From Companilactobacillus nuruki (GTDB lineage: Bacteria > Bacillota > Bacilli > Lactobacillales > Lactobacillaceae), in NCBI RefSeq assembly GCF_002872255.1, contig NZ_NIPR01000001.1, positions 117,757 to 181,756 on the forward strand: a DNA stretch of 64,000 bases, given 5' to 3'. Below are positions 53,812 to 61,758 of the stretch, in pieces. The stretch's first letter is position 1. Each line of letters starts with the position of its first letter. The notes beneath the pieces are model-generated. The model searched no databases and was not told the origin of the DNA. It saw only the letters and a program-made list of their open reading frames with translations. The translations under genes were made by a program, and so were the position numbers.

Positions 53812-54558
53812 CTAAAAGAATGAACGATCATGAATGCCCATTGTACGACGGAATATAAAACGAACACCATACGCAACAACTGCAGCAATAAAGTAACCAA
53901 TAGCATTAAGTGCTGGATTAATTGTTGCTGGAACAACCGTCATAGCAGCCAAGAAGACGAACATAAAGGCTAAACCAACTACCATGTAGCCGATTGTAAT
54001 ACCCCAACCTGGTCTTTCTGACTTAGGTAATTTCATCTTGGTATTGAACCAATTCAATAATGCACCCCACATTGCAGAAAGTACGATCAATGTGATGATA
54101 CCAGTTTGACTGTTTGGATCTTGCTTCTTACTTGTTAAGGCAACTATTCCATAAAGTACACCAAACAATGCGAAGAATAGTAATGATGTGTCAATCCATG
54201 AAGCCCAGAACGGAGTTTTCTTGACCTTTTTAGCTGGATGAACAATATCCTTAGCCTTTTGAGTTACTGGTCCATAAAGTTGATTGGCAGGAATACCTTT
54301 ATATTGATTGTCAATCATCTCAGGAAGCAAACCATCAATGGCCTCTTTTGCTTCCTCCTCTTTGAAACCATTTTCTGTCAAATACTTATTTAACTTAAAA
54401 ACATACTCAGCATTTTTATTACTCAATTTCTTACGTAGATCATTAGCATCTGTGCTATAGATCTCACTCTTTAATTCTTCTTTTTTCTCATTCTTAGCTG
54501 AATTAACTTTTTGTTGCTCAGCAGCTTGCTTATTCTTCTCTCTTAAATCCTCTGACAT
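53812..54558 (-). CDS. DUF1129 family membrane protein
   Basis: 248 residues. A charged, partly coiled N-terminal half (SDA..DLRKKLSNKNAEYVFKLNKYLTENG) leads to a C-terminal half with four to five membrane helices, starting FWASWIDTSLLFFALFGVLYGIVAL. DUF1129 proteins occur in lactobacilli and streptococci, often right after ychF as here (14-base gap). Function is unknown. Confidence 0.88.
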   Translation of the reverse strand: MSEDLREKNKQAAEQQKVNSAKNEKKEELKSEIYSTDANDLRKKLSNKNAEYVFKLNKYLTENGFKEEEAKEAIDGLLPEMIDNQYKGIPANQLYGPVTQKAKDIVHPAKKVKKTPFWASWIDTSLLFFALFGVLYGIVALTSKKQDPNSQTGIITLIVLSAMWGALLNWFNTKMKLPKSERPGWGITIGYMVVGLAFMFVFLAAMTVVPATINPALNAIGYFIAAVVAYGVRFIFRRTMGIHDRSFF

Positions 54559-54572
54559 TTTAGTCCCCCTGG

Positions 54573-55676
54573 TTAGACGTTGAATCGGAATTCAATAATA
54601 TCGCCATCTTGAACTTCGTAATCTTTACCTTCAACACGTAATTTACCGGCTTCTTTGACGGCTTTCTCGCTACCTAAAGTATCCAAATCACTAAAGGCTG
54701 TTACTTCGGCACGAATGAATCCACGTTCGAAATCAGAATGAATAATTCCGGCAACTTGTGGTGCTTTCATTCCTTCATTGAATGTCCATGCACGTGTTTC
54801 TTTACCACCGGCAGTGAAGAAGGTTCTAAGACCTAACAATTTGTAACTTGCCTTGATCAATTTATCTAGACCTGATTCAGTTACACCTTCGGCTTCAAGG
54901 AATTCTTTTCTTTCGTCATCATCTAATTCAGCAATTTCCTCTTCAGTTTTAGCTGAAACACCAATAACTTGAGCATTTTCTTTTTTAGCATAATCTTCAA
55001 TTAATTTATAATACTTAGAAGCTTCTGGATCAGCCATATCATCTTCAGCAATATTAGCAACATACAAAACTGGTTTTGAGGTTAATAGGAACAATCCTTT
55101 AACAATCTTTTGTTCTTCTTCATCAAAATCAATTGATCTAACTGCTCCGCCCTCTTCAAGTACTGGTTTGATCTTTTCAAGCACCTTAAATTCAGCTTGA
55201 GCTTCCTTATCTTTAGCACTCTTAGCAGCTTTTTCGACACGTGTATAACGCTTATTGATACTATCAAGATCAGCTAAGCCTAATTCTAAGTTAATTGTTT
55301 CAATATCATCCAATGGGTCAACTTTACCTGTCACACTGGTAATATCATCATCATCGAAGGCACGGACAACATGAACAATGGCATCTACTTGGCGAATGTT
55401 CTCCAAGAACTTATTACCAAGTCCCTCACCTTTACTAGCACCTTTAACGATACCAGCGATATCTGTAAATTCAAAAGTTGTATGAATAACTTTTTTGGCA
55501 GGAATCAGTGCATCAATTCTTGCTAGACGTGCATCAGGGACCTCAACCATTCCGACATTAGGATCGATTGTCGCAAAAGGATAGTTGGCCATTTCTGCAC
55601 CAGCCTTTGTAATAGCATTAAATAAAGTTGACTTACCAACATTTGGTAGTCCGACAATTCCGGCAGTTAGAGCCAT
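54573..55676 (-). CDS. ychF: Redox-regulated ATPase YchF (OLA1 family)
   Basis: 367 residues. P-loop [10 protein letters not shown]2-G3 region TFEFTDIAG, and the altered G4 that makes the family prefer ATP (NIAE in [11 protein letters not shown]). The end carries the TGS domain: [39 protein letters not shown]. YchF binds ribosomes and is conserved in nearly all bacteria. It lies between DUF951 (3 bases) and DUF1129. Confidence 0.97.
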   Translation of the reverse strand: MALTAGIVGLPNVGKSTLFNAITKAGAEMANYPFATIDPNVGMVEVPDARLARIDALIPAKKVIHTTFEFTDIAGIVKGASKGEGLGNKFLENIRQVDAIVHVVRAFDDDDITSVTGKVDPLDDIETINLELGLADLDSINKRYTRVEKAAKSAKDKEAQAEFKVLEKIKPVLEEGGAVRSIDFDEEEQKIVKGLFLLTSKPVLYVANIAEDDMADPEASKYYKLIEDYAKKENAQVIGVSAKTEEEIAELDDDERKEFLEAEGVTESGLDKLIKASYKLLGLRTFFTAGGKETRAWTFNEGMKAPQVAGIIHSDFERGFIRAEVTAFSDLDTLGSEKAVKEAGKLRVEGKDYEVQDGDIIEFRFNV

Positions 55677-55679
55677 TAT

Positions 55680-55943
55680 TTATTCCTCATTTCTTTTAAT
55701 AAAATTTGGTGGCATTAATTGAGATTTTTTCAAATAATGTTCTTCATTTTCAGTTTTTACCTGGTTAGCTTGAGTTAAGACTTTTTTGAATTTTTTTGTA
55801 AATTCTGCGCGTGGAATCATAACAATATGTCCGCAGCCAAGGCACTTAACCTTAATATCCGCACCTAAACGAATAACTTCCCAGCGATTTTCCCCACAAG
55901 CGTGAGGTTTTTTCATTGTGATAATATCTCCAAGTTTAAACAT
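55680..55943 (-). CDS. DUF951 family small protein
   Basis: 87 residues. GDIITMKKPHACGENRWEVIRLGADIKVKCLGCGHIVMIPR is the full DUF951 signature, with CG, CxxCG positions fit to bind zinc. The family nearly always lies next to parB and ychF in Firmicutes. Function unknown. An extended, charged tail of about 30 residues follows the domain. Confidence 0.9.
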   Translation of the reverse strand: MFKLGDIITMKKPHACGENRWEVIRLGADIKVKCLGCGHIVMIPRAEFTKKFKKVLTQANQVKTENEEHYLKKSQLMPPNFIKRNEE

Positions 55944-55952
55944 ACAATTCCT

Positions 55953-56822
55953 CTAATCTAAATGGATTCCTAATATGTCTAAAATACGATTTAGATCATC
56001 CGTATTTGTGAAATCAATTTCAAGTTTTCCATGACCACTTCGAGTTTCTTTAACTGAAACCGGAGTATCAAATCTTTCAACTAATCTTTCTTCAGTGGCT
56101 CTGATGAATGGTGACTTTTGAGCAACTTTCTTTTTCTTCTTACTATCATGCTTTGACTCAGTAGCCAACTGTTCCAATTGACGAACCGTTAAATCCTCAT
56201 TAACAGCTCGTTTAGCAAGTTTATCAATCTGATCTTTGTCTTTCAAACTCAAGAGTGTCCTAGCTTGTCCCATTGATAGCTCACCATTTTGAACTAACTT
56301 CTTAGTTGCATCTGGTAAATTCAATAATCTTAAATAATTAGCAATATAGGGACGACTTTTGCCTAAACGTTTTGAAACTTGTTCTTGAGTTAAATTCAAT
56401 TTGGTAATCAGAGTTTGATATGCGTCTGCTTCCTCTAATGGTGTTAAATCTTCACGTTGAAGGTTTTCCAAAACTGCAATTTCCATCATACCCGATTCAC
56501 TTAATGGACGAACAATTGCTGGAATTGTTGTCTTTTTAGCAATTTTACTTGCTCTAAAACGTCTCTCACCAGCAATGATTTCAAAACCATTAACACTTTC
56601 ACGAACAATAATCGGTTGAAAGACCCCATTTTGTTCAATCGAATTAGCCAATTCATTCAGAGCATGCTCATCGAAGGTTTTTCTAGGTTGATATGGATTA
56701 GGACGAATGTCGTCGATAGATAAATCAACGACTGTTTCACTATTTTCATCAATAGCTTCAAATTCAGAGAAGATTGCGTCAATTCCTCTTCCTAAGCCCT
56801 TTTTATTTTTGCTTGATGCCAT
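55953..56822 (-). CDS. parB: Chromosome partitioning protein ParB/Spo0J
   Basis: 289 residues. The CTPase part: IRPNPYQPRKTFDE, QPIIVRES, and IIAGERRFRASK (ERRFRA motif of ParB-type CTPases). Helix-turn-helix: LTQEQVSKRLGKSRPYIANYLRLLNLP. C-terminal dimer domain from about 245. ParB loads at parS, spreads as a clamp and recruits SMC. AAGGAGGTG precedes the start, and it overlaps parA by 20 bases. A parS-like site is seen 8 kb away. Confidence 0.95.
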   Translation of the reverse strand: MASSKNKKGLGRGIDAIFSEFEAIDENSETVVDLSIDDIRPNPYQPRKTFDEHALNELANSIEQNGVFQPIIVRESVNGFEIIAGERRFRASKIAKKTTIPAIVRPLSESGMMEIAVLENLQREDLTPLEEADAYQTLITKLNLTQEQVSKRLGKSRPYIANYLRLLNLPDATKKLVQNGELSMGQARTLLSLKDKDQIDKLAKRAVNEDLTVRQLEQLATESKHDSKKKKKVAQKSPFIRATEERLVERFDTPVSVKETRSGHGKLEIDFTNTDDLNRILDILGIHLD

Positions 56823-57579
56823 TACGCTTTAACACCTCCTTAGCAAGATCACGATAAGCTTCAGCTCCTCTGGATTTGTCATCGAAGTCAACAATTGGCA
56901 TTCCATAACTTGGAGCCTCAGCCAAACGTGTATTTCTGGGAACAATTGATTTGTAGACTGAATCACCAAAATATGATTTAACCTCGTCTACTACCTGTGC
57001 ACCTAAGTTGGTTCTCGCATCTAACATGGTAATCAAAACACCCTCAATAGCTAAATTAGTATTGAAATGCTTTTGAACTAGACGGATCGTGTTGAGTAAT
57101 TGGCTTAACCCTTCCAAAGCATAATATTCACTTTGAACAGGAATAATGATCGAATCACTAGCCGTAAAGGCATTTGTTGAAAGTTGTCCTAATGAAGGAG
57201 GACAGTCGATCAAAACAATATCATAATCATTATCAATTTCCTCAAGACCTGCACGTAATCGAGTTTCACGTGCCATCATAGTAGTTAATTCCATCTCTGC
57301 ACCCGCTAATTGAATCGTTGCTGGAACAATATCGAGATTCTTATGTTTAGTATGAATAATCGTCTTCTTTAATGGATACTCATTGACTAAAACATCATAG
57401 ACATCTTTTTCTACGTTAGCTTTTTTGATGCCCAAACCACTAGTTGCATTCCCTTGGGGATCAGTATCCACGATCAATACTTTTTGACCAAGGTCAGTTA
57501 AACATGCTCCCAAATTGATGGTAGTAGTAGTTTTTCCTACACCACCTTTTTGATTCGCAACAGCTATTTTTCGTGCCAT
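56803..57579 (-). CDS. parA: Chromosome partitioning ATPase ParA/Soj
   Basis: 258 residues. Deviant Walker A KGGVGKTTTT, switch I DTDPQGNATSGLG, and IDCPPSLG as Walker B. Chromosomal type Soj without an N-terminal DNA-binding extension. AGGGGA ribosome site. Overlaps parB; an 18-bp inverted repeat lies 20 bases upstream of its start. Confidence 0.95.
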   Translation of the reverse strand: MARKIAVANQKGGVGKTTTTINLGACLTDLGQKVLIVDTDPQGNATSGLGIKKANVEKDVYDVLVNEYPLKKTIIHTKHKNLDIVPATIQLAGAEMELTTMMARETRLRAGLEEIDNDYDIVLIDCPPSLGQLSTNAFTASDSIIIPVQSEYYALEGLSQLLNTIRLVQKHFNTNLAIEGVLITMLDARTNLGAQVVDEVKSYFGDSVYKSIVPRNTRLAEAPSYGMPIVDFDDKSRGAEAYRDLAKEVLKRNGIKQK

Positions 57580-57598
57580 TTTATTCCCCTATCTCTAA

Positions 57599-57616
57599 AA
57601 ATTGTTAACACAATTT
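57599..57616. promoter_or_regulatory. Inverted repeat upstream of parA
   Basis: AAATTGT and ACAATTT around TAAC. It lies just before the parA ribosome site and could be an operator for parAB. Confidence 0.4.
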
Positions 57617-57709
57617 CACAAAATATTTATCTATGGTAATCACTTCTTGGCGCTTTTGCCATAACTATATAATCTTATCATTTTTATAATATTATTTAAT
57701 GCTTAGTGA

Positions 57710-58435
57710 TTATTTCACGAGTGGTTTTTTAGCAGGCGTACCTGGTTTTCGAGGATACTTCTTTGGTGTCTTAGTAATTTTACTTACAAAAATAAAATTA
57801 CGGATTCCTGCATCATTTGGAAGTTCGACTGACTCTTGTCTCTTGATCTCTCCACCTAAGGTTTTAATTGCATATTCTGCAGTTTTCATCTCTTCTGGAG
57901 CTTTTTCAGACTTCATCGCTACAAATTGCCCGCCAATTTTGACTAGTGGTAAACAAAACTCTGTCAAAACATTCATAGCCGCAACGGCTCTAGCAGTAAC
58001 AACATCAAATGATTCACGGAATTGTGGATTCTTACCAACCTCTTCGGCACGCCCATGAACTAAACTGACATTTTCTAAATTTAATTTCTCAACTAGACTA
58101 TCTAAAAATTTAATGCGCTTATTTAAAGAATCAACAATCGTAATTTTCAATTTGGGATTGATTATTTTTAAAGGCAAGGAAGGAAACCCTGCCCCTGATC
58201 CAACATCACACAAAGTTAGCTCTTCATGTAACAAATTTTCATCAACAAATCCCAACACAATTGAATCATAAAAATGTTTTAAATAAACCTGATCTTCTTC
58301 AATAATTGATGTTAAATTCATAACCTTGTTAGTTTCAACTAGCTCCTTAAAATAAGTAGCAAATTGATTTTTTTGTATCTCACTTAGTTCAATGCCTCGT
58401 TTAGCTAGGGCTTCAAAAAATTCTTCCGGTTTCAT
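57710..58435 (-). CDS. rsmG: 16S rRNA m7G527 methyltransferase RsmG (GidB)
   Basis: 241 residues from ATG at 58435 (GGAGG seven bases upstream; an ATG at 58468 lies before the ribosome site). SAM-binding DVGSGAGFPSLPLKI at about 70 and TIVDSLNKRIKFLDSL follow the GidB pattern; ARAVAAMNVLTEFCLPLVKIGGQFVAMK is also typical. It methylates G527 of 16S rRNA. A Lys/Pro-rich tail (KTPKKYPRKPGTPAKKPL) is common in Firmicutes. Its position before parAB is a usual origin-proximal order. Confidence 0.95.
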   Translation of the reverse strand: MKPEEFFEALAKRGIELSEIQKNQFATYFKELVETNKVMNLTSIIEEDQVYLKHFYDSIVLGFVDENLLHEELTLCDVGSGAGFPSLPLKIINPKLKITIVDSLNKRIKFLDSLVEKLNLENVSLVHGRAEEVGKNPQFRESFDVVTARAVAAMNVLTEFCLPLVKIGGQFVAMKSEKAPEEMKTAEYAIKTLGGEIKRQESVELPNDAGIRNFIFVSKITKTPKKYPRKPGTPAKKPLVK

Positions 58436-58451
58436 AGCATACCTCCACTCG

Positions 58452-58469
58452 TGAAACACATGTTTCACA
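58452..58469. repeat. Inverted repeat of parS-like half-sites before rsmG
   Basis: GTGAAACA and TGTTTCAC around CA. Each arm equals a half of the parS palindrome, but in outward order, so it is not a normal parS. It lies in the 5' leader of rsmG. Confidence 0.45.
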
Positions 58470-58599
58470 CTCTTTTATCCTATATTATTGATGCACTTAA
58501 TTCAATGCCAACTTAGGTAAGTCTTTTCATTTTATTGTTGCATTTGCAACAATAAAGTTTTATTATTATCACCAATAATTACTTATTTGGAGGTTCAAA

Positions 58600-59031
58600 A
58601 TGATTACTGTCAAAAAAACTAATGAACTCAGTCCTAAAGAATTAATTACTATTTTAAAAGCTCGAGTTGACGTCTTTGTTGTTGAACAAAATTGTCCATA
58701 TCAAGAAGTCGATGACTCTGATTACGATGATCTGCATGTCTGCTTAATCGAAAATAATGAATTAAAAGCCTATACCAGAATTATTGATAAAAGCGATCAT
58801 ATAACCTTTGGGCGTGTTCTTGTTGTTGAAAAATATCGTAAAGATGGATTAGGCAAAAAGATCGTCGCCAGCACAATTAATGAAATAAAACAAAGATTTC
58901 CTGATCAACCTATTCAAATCCAAGCTCAAGCATATTTACAGAAATTCTATGCCAGCTTTGGTTTTAAGGCTATTTCCGATGTGTACTTAGAAGATAATAT
59001 TCCTCATTTGGATATGTTGATGACTTTTTAG
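58600..59031 (+). CDS. GNAT N-acetyltransferase, ElaA-like
   Basis: 143 residues. LKARVDVFVVEQNCPYQEVDDSDYDDLHVC is the ElaA signature, and FGRVLVVEKYRKDGLGKKIV the acetyl-CoA pyrophosphate loop (R/Q-x-x-G-x-G/A; here R-K-D-G-L-G). The C-terminal FYASFGFKAISDVYLEDNIPHLDM is also typical. The substrate is unknown. TTGGAGG precedes the start. It is followed after 16 bases by a second GNAT gene. Confidence 0.88.
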   Translation: MITVKKTNELSPKELITILKARVDVFVVEQNCPYQEVDDSDYDDLHVCLIENNELKAYTRIIDKSDHITFGRVLVVEKYRKDGLGKKIVASTINEIKQRFPDQPIQIQAQAYLQKFYASFGFKAISDVYLEDNIPHLDMLMTF

Positions 59032-59047
59032 AAAGAAGATAATATTG

Positions 59048-59572
59048 ATGAATTTAAATATTTTGCCTATTAATATTGAAGAGATAACCTATTCTAACTT
59101 ACCAAAGTTACAAAAATTAAGTATTAATACTTTCAATGATTCTTTTCGCAGTGAAAATGGCAGTTTTACAGATTACACTGAAAATAATTATAATTATGGA
59201 CAACTAGCCGTTGAAATGATGAACTCCAACTCTCATTTCTATTTCATTTATTTTAATCATAGATTAGCCGGATACTTAAAATTAAGCTTAAATTCCGCTC
59301 AATCAAAAGATATGGGGCCTGACGCTCTGGAAATTGACAGAATTTATCTAAGAAAAAATTTTGAATATATGGACCTAGAAAACAAATTAATCAACTTTGC
59401 TTTTGAACAAGCACAAAAATATCATAAGCATCTTATTTGGAGCAGTGTTTGGGAACATGATGAATCAATCATTTACTCATATAATAAATTTGGTTTTAAA
59501 GTTTTTGATCATCAATCATTTATCCTTGGCGATAAAGAACAAAAAGATTTACTTATGAAAACTACTATATAA
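59048..59572 (+). CDS. GNAT family N-acetyltransferase
   Basis: 174 residues from ATG at 59048 (a TTG at 59045 precedes it). LEIDRIYLRKNFEYMDLENKLINFAFEQAQKYHKHLIWSSVWEHDESIIYSYNKFGFKVF has the GNAT order of strand 4, helix 3 and the NxxAxxFYxKxGF end (here S-Y-N-K-F-GF). The pyrophosphate loop is degenerate (RKNFEYMDLE instead of RGxGxG), so catalysis is uncertain. Cotranscribed with the ElaA-like gene. Confidence 0.8.
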   Translation: MNLNILPINIEEITYSNLPKLQKLSINTFNDSFRSENGSFTDYTENNYNYGQLAVEMMNSNSHFYFIYFNHRLAGYLKLSLNSAQSKDMGPDALEIDRIYLRKNFEYMDLENKLINFAFEQAQKYHKHLIWSSVWEHDESIIYSYNKFGFKVFDHQSFILGDKEQKDLLMKTTI

Positions 59573-59608
59573 ATAAAAAAGACACTCAATCAAATTAATG
59601 ATCGAGTG
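59572..59608 (-). terminator. Terminator of the copY-like gene
   Basis: CACTCAATCA (59583-59592) and TGATCGAGTG (59599-59608) pair with one mismatch; on the minus strand TCTTTTTTATTT follows. Confidence 0.8.
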
Positions 59609-59636
59609 CACAGTGCCCCTGCCAAGGAACTATATT

Positions 59637-60089
59637 TTAACACATATCATCGCAGCCATCTGGTAAGCAATCACATTTAACATGCTCAGGGGCTGTTTTT
59701 AATTTCTTATCTAAAGTAACTTGTAATTTTTTAATATCTTTTTGACTTATCTCCAACGAATCAATCAGCTCATTTAAAACCAAACCAGTTTTATGAGCAC
59801 AAAAATCGTTAAAGAGACCATTAGCATATTTATCCATCGTATCTTGTTCTGATACTGTTGCTGAATAAATATAACGACCATTTTCTTTTACACGACTAAG
59901 AAATTCTTTTTTTGTCAACCTAGTAATTAAAGTTTTAATAGTAGAATCTGACCAGGTTTGTTTCTTTTGCATAAGATTAATGATCTCTGAACTTGTTACA
60001 CGGTTTAGCGTCCAAACAATTCTCATAATTTGCCATTCAGCTGAAGAAATTTCAACTTTTTTCTGTTCTTTTTTTCCCGCAGTATCCAT
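59637..60089 (-). CDS. copY: CopY/BlaI-type copper-responsive repressor
   Basis: 150 residues. Residues 15-85 form the BlaI/MecI winged helix (ISSAEWQIMRIVWTLNRVTSSEIINLM, WSDSTIKTLITRLTKKEFLSRVKENGRYIYSA). The C-terminal tail has CDCLPDGCDDMC, a variant of the CopY copper motif CxCxxxxCxC with two residues between the last Cys pair plus one. In other bacteria Cu(I) displaces zinc here and releases DNA. No copA or copZ is next to it and I found no TACAnnTGTA operator upstream, so its target must be elsewhere. Confidence 0.85.
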   Translation of the reverse strand: MDTAGKKEQKKVEISSAEWQIMRIVWTLNRVTSSEIINLMQKKQTWSDSTIKTLITRLTKKEFLSRVKENGRYIYSATVSEQDTMDKYANGLFNDFCAHKTGLVLNELIDSLEISQKDIKKLQVTLDKKLKTAPEHVKCDCLPDGCDDMC

Positions 60090-60127
60090 CAAAAACTTCC
60101 TCTCTTACTGACAAATATTATATAACA

Positions 60128-60868
60128 TTACCTAACAATTTTGGCATTACTTTTTTCATCGAAGACCTCAATACAGTAATCTTTTTTACCACAATTAGGA
60201 CAAACCAACTTACGTGTTTTGGGGCTATGTCCGCTAAAGAATGCTGCCCAAAATTTTGGTTTAAACTCGTAGTTACAGTTAGGACAGACATAGTTGACCC
60301 TGTTGAAATAGAATTTCACTACCATCATGGCAGTAACAATAGCTACAAACATCGCAAAGACGAAGGGAATCCACTGTCCTTTAGCAATGCCCCAGACTAA
60401 GCTACCAATCTCGACTGCATCCATCAGTAACCCATAAACAAGCATTTTTACATGTACTTTTCTCAAAGCTTTTTTGTTATTCATGATTTTATCTATGTCA
60501 TCAATTGTTTGTATAGAAATATTATTTACTTCTGGTAAATTATGCTTAACATTCTCAATCATTTTGATCTGATCCTTAGAAGCTTTCACTTTTAATTGGG
60601 CTATCTTTAATTGCTGATCCAATAATAAGTCTAATACTTTGGACGAATTCCTGCTGTTTAAGATTTCATTGATCGATTTTAAAGTTAAACCTAAGTTTTT
60701 TAATAGAATTATGAGTTTCAAACGTCCAAGATCTTCTTCTGTGTAAATTCTTTTACCGTTCTCAAAGATATGACTTGGTTTTAAAATAGCTTTCTTATCA
60801 TAGAATTGGATTGTTCTAATTGAGACGTTAGTCAATCTTGCTAATTCACCAGTTGTATATTCTGACAT
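60128..60868 (-). CDS. MerR regulator fused to membrane helices and a zinc ribbon
   Basis: 246 residues from ATG at 60868 (GGAGGTG upstream). Residues 3-75 are a MerR winged helix (YTTGELARLTNVSIRTIQFYDKKAILKPS). A dimer coiled coil follows to about 115. Residues about 140-185 hold two hydrophobic helices (LVYGLLMDAVEIGSLVWGIA, WIPFVFAMFVAIVTAMMVV). The end, residues 190-235, has two CPNC knuckles (VCPNCNYEF and LVCPNCGKKDY), a zinc ribbon. So DNA binding, membrane and metal or redox parts are in one chain. The promoter has the 19-base spacer of MerR control. Confidence 0.85.
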   Translation of the reverse strand: MSEYTTGELARLTNVSIRTIQFYDKKAILKPSHIFENGKRIYTEEDLGRLKLIILLKNLGLTLKSINEILNSRNSSKVLDLLLDQQLKIAQLKVKASKDQIKMIENVKHNLPEVNNISIQTIDDIDKIMNNKKALRKVHVKMLVYGLLMDAVEIGSLVWGIAKGQWIPFVFAMFVAIVTAMMVVKFYFNRVNYVCPNCNYEFKPKFWAAFFSGHSPKTRKLVCPNCGKKDYCIEVFDEKSNAKIVR

Positions 60869-60890
60869 AGATCTCACCTCCTTGATTTAA

Positions 60891-60921
60891 TTTATAGTTT
60901 ATTACCTTAGGTAGCCTGCAA
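60891..60921 (-). promoter_or_regulatory. MerR-type promoter with 19-bp spacer
   Basis: On the minus strand TTGCAG (60916-60921) and TATAAA (60891-60896) are 19 bases apart. The spacer has the palindrome TACCTAAGGTA (60903-60913). Over-long spacer and centred palindrome are the marks of MerR-activated promoters, so the MerR gene likely controls itself. Confidence 0.75.
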
Positions 60922-60933
60922 GAATTATTTATT

Positions 60934-60948
60934 CATAACGCCGTTATG
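60934..60948. promoter_or_regulatory. 15-bp palindrome between merR-like and EAL genes
   Basis: CATAACG and CGTTATG around one C, placed upstream of the MerR -35 and about 105 bases before the EAL gene. Possible second operator. Confidence 0.4.
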
Positions 60949-61052
60949 ATTACTGATTTCAGCTACAGATTGCATAATTTGCTTATTTAATTGATATAAA
61001 AATAAAAATGTCATAGAATACTTAAATACGACAAATTTCATGTTAGGGGGAA

Positions 61053-61712
61053 CTGCATACGAAGTATAGTTTTTTTGTTCAACCACAAATAGATAAAAGC
61101 GATGACTCAATTTTCGGCTATGAGGTGTTATTACGTAAAGAAGACAAAGGGACTTGGCATTTACCACAAGACTTTACGGAACTTTCAATTGCAGATCAAG
61201 TTGAGTTGGTTGAAAAAACTGCATCGACTATTAAAAAACATCCTGGAAACAAAAAGGTTTTATCATTTAATTTAAATCAGGAACAAGCTAAAGATCCATT
61301 AACTCTTGGGGAAATTATCGCACTAAAAAAACGTATTCATCCTGTTTCGTTGATAATTGAGTTAACTGAATTTATGCCTTTAGATCAAATTAAAGAATAC
61401 AGTTTATTATTACATCAATATGGTATTCCATTGGTCCTTGATGATGTTGGGACGGGTTCTAATACGTATGACAATATCAAAAACTCATTACCATATGTAG
61501 ATAAAATAAAGTTTGCTATGCAAAACCTTCGTATGGATGGTAATGCTGACAAAATACCAGAATATTTATCATTCTGGGTAAAACAGGCTGAAAGATACTG
61601 TTTAGATATGGTTCTAGAAGGTGTCGAAGATTATAGAGATCAAATCTTGGCCAAAAATTTTGGTATTGATATTCAACAAGGATATCTTTACGGCAAACCT
61701 TCAATGATATAA
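61053..61712 (+). CDS. EAL domain protein (c-di-GMP phosphodiesterase type), CTG start
   Basis: About 219 residues. The nearest ATG/GTG/TTG is a GTG at 61125, but it would remove the EAL motif; the frame upstream reads HTKYSFFVQPQIDKSDDSIFGYEVLLRK, the normal EAL N-terminus, and is open back to a stop at 61044. The likely start is CTG at 61053, after AGGGGG (61045-61050). Active-site residues: Glu of EVL (for EAL), Asn in SFNLN, Glu in IELTE, DDVGTG (for DDFGTG), Lys in DKIKFAM, Glu in LEGVED and Gln in QQGYLYGKP. So the metal and c-di-GMP residues seem kept. No GGDEF partner is nearby. Expression may be low because of its start. Confidence 0.82.
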   Translation: MHTKYSFFVQPQIDKSDDSIFGYEVLLRKEDKGTWHLPQDFTELSIADQVELVEKTASTIKKHPGNKKVLSFNLNQEQAKDPLTLGEIIALKKRIHPVSLIIELTEFMPLDQIKEYSLLLHQYGIPLVLDDVGTGSNTYDNIKNSLPYVDKIKFAMQNLRMDGNADKIPEYLSFWVKQAERYCLDMVLEGVEDYRDQILAKNFGIDIQQGYLYGKPSMI

Positions 61713-61758
61713 AAAGCTTACACTGTAAACCCAATGGTCTACTATGTAAGCTTTTTCT
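61711..61758. terminator. Bidirectional terminator between EAL and pepC genes
   Basis: AAAAAGCTTACA (61711-61722) and TGTAAGCTTTTT (61745-61756) pair perfectly around a 22-base loop. Confidence 0.85.

Noticed and set aside
57580..58600. Replication origin (oriC) near rsmG-parAB
   Set aside because: No cluster of DnaA boxes (TTATNCACA) or dnaA gene is visible in the window.
60925..61167. 80-residue minus-strand ORF in the EAL region
   Set aside because: It is antisense to the EAL coding frame and has no ribosome site or recognisable domain.
61125..61712. EAL protein starting at GTG 61125
   Set aside because: This start would delete the EAL motif and the N-terminal FVQPQI segment that is clearly encoded in frame upstream.
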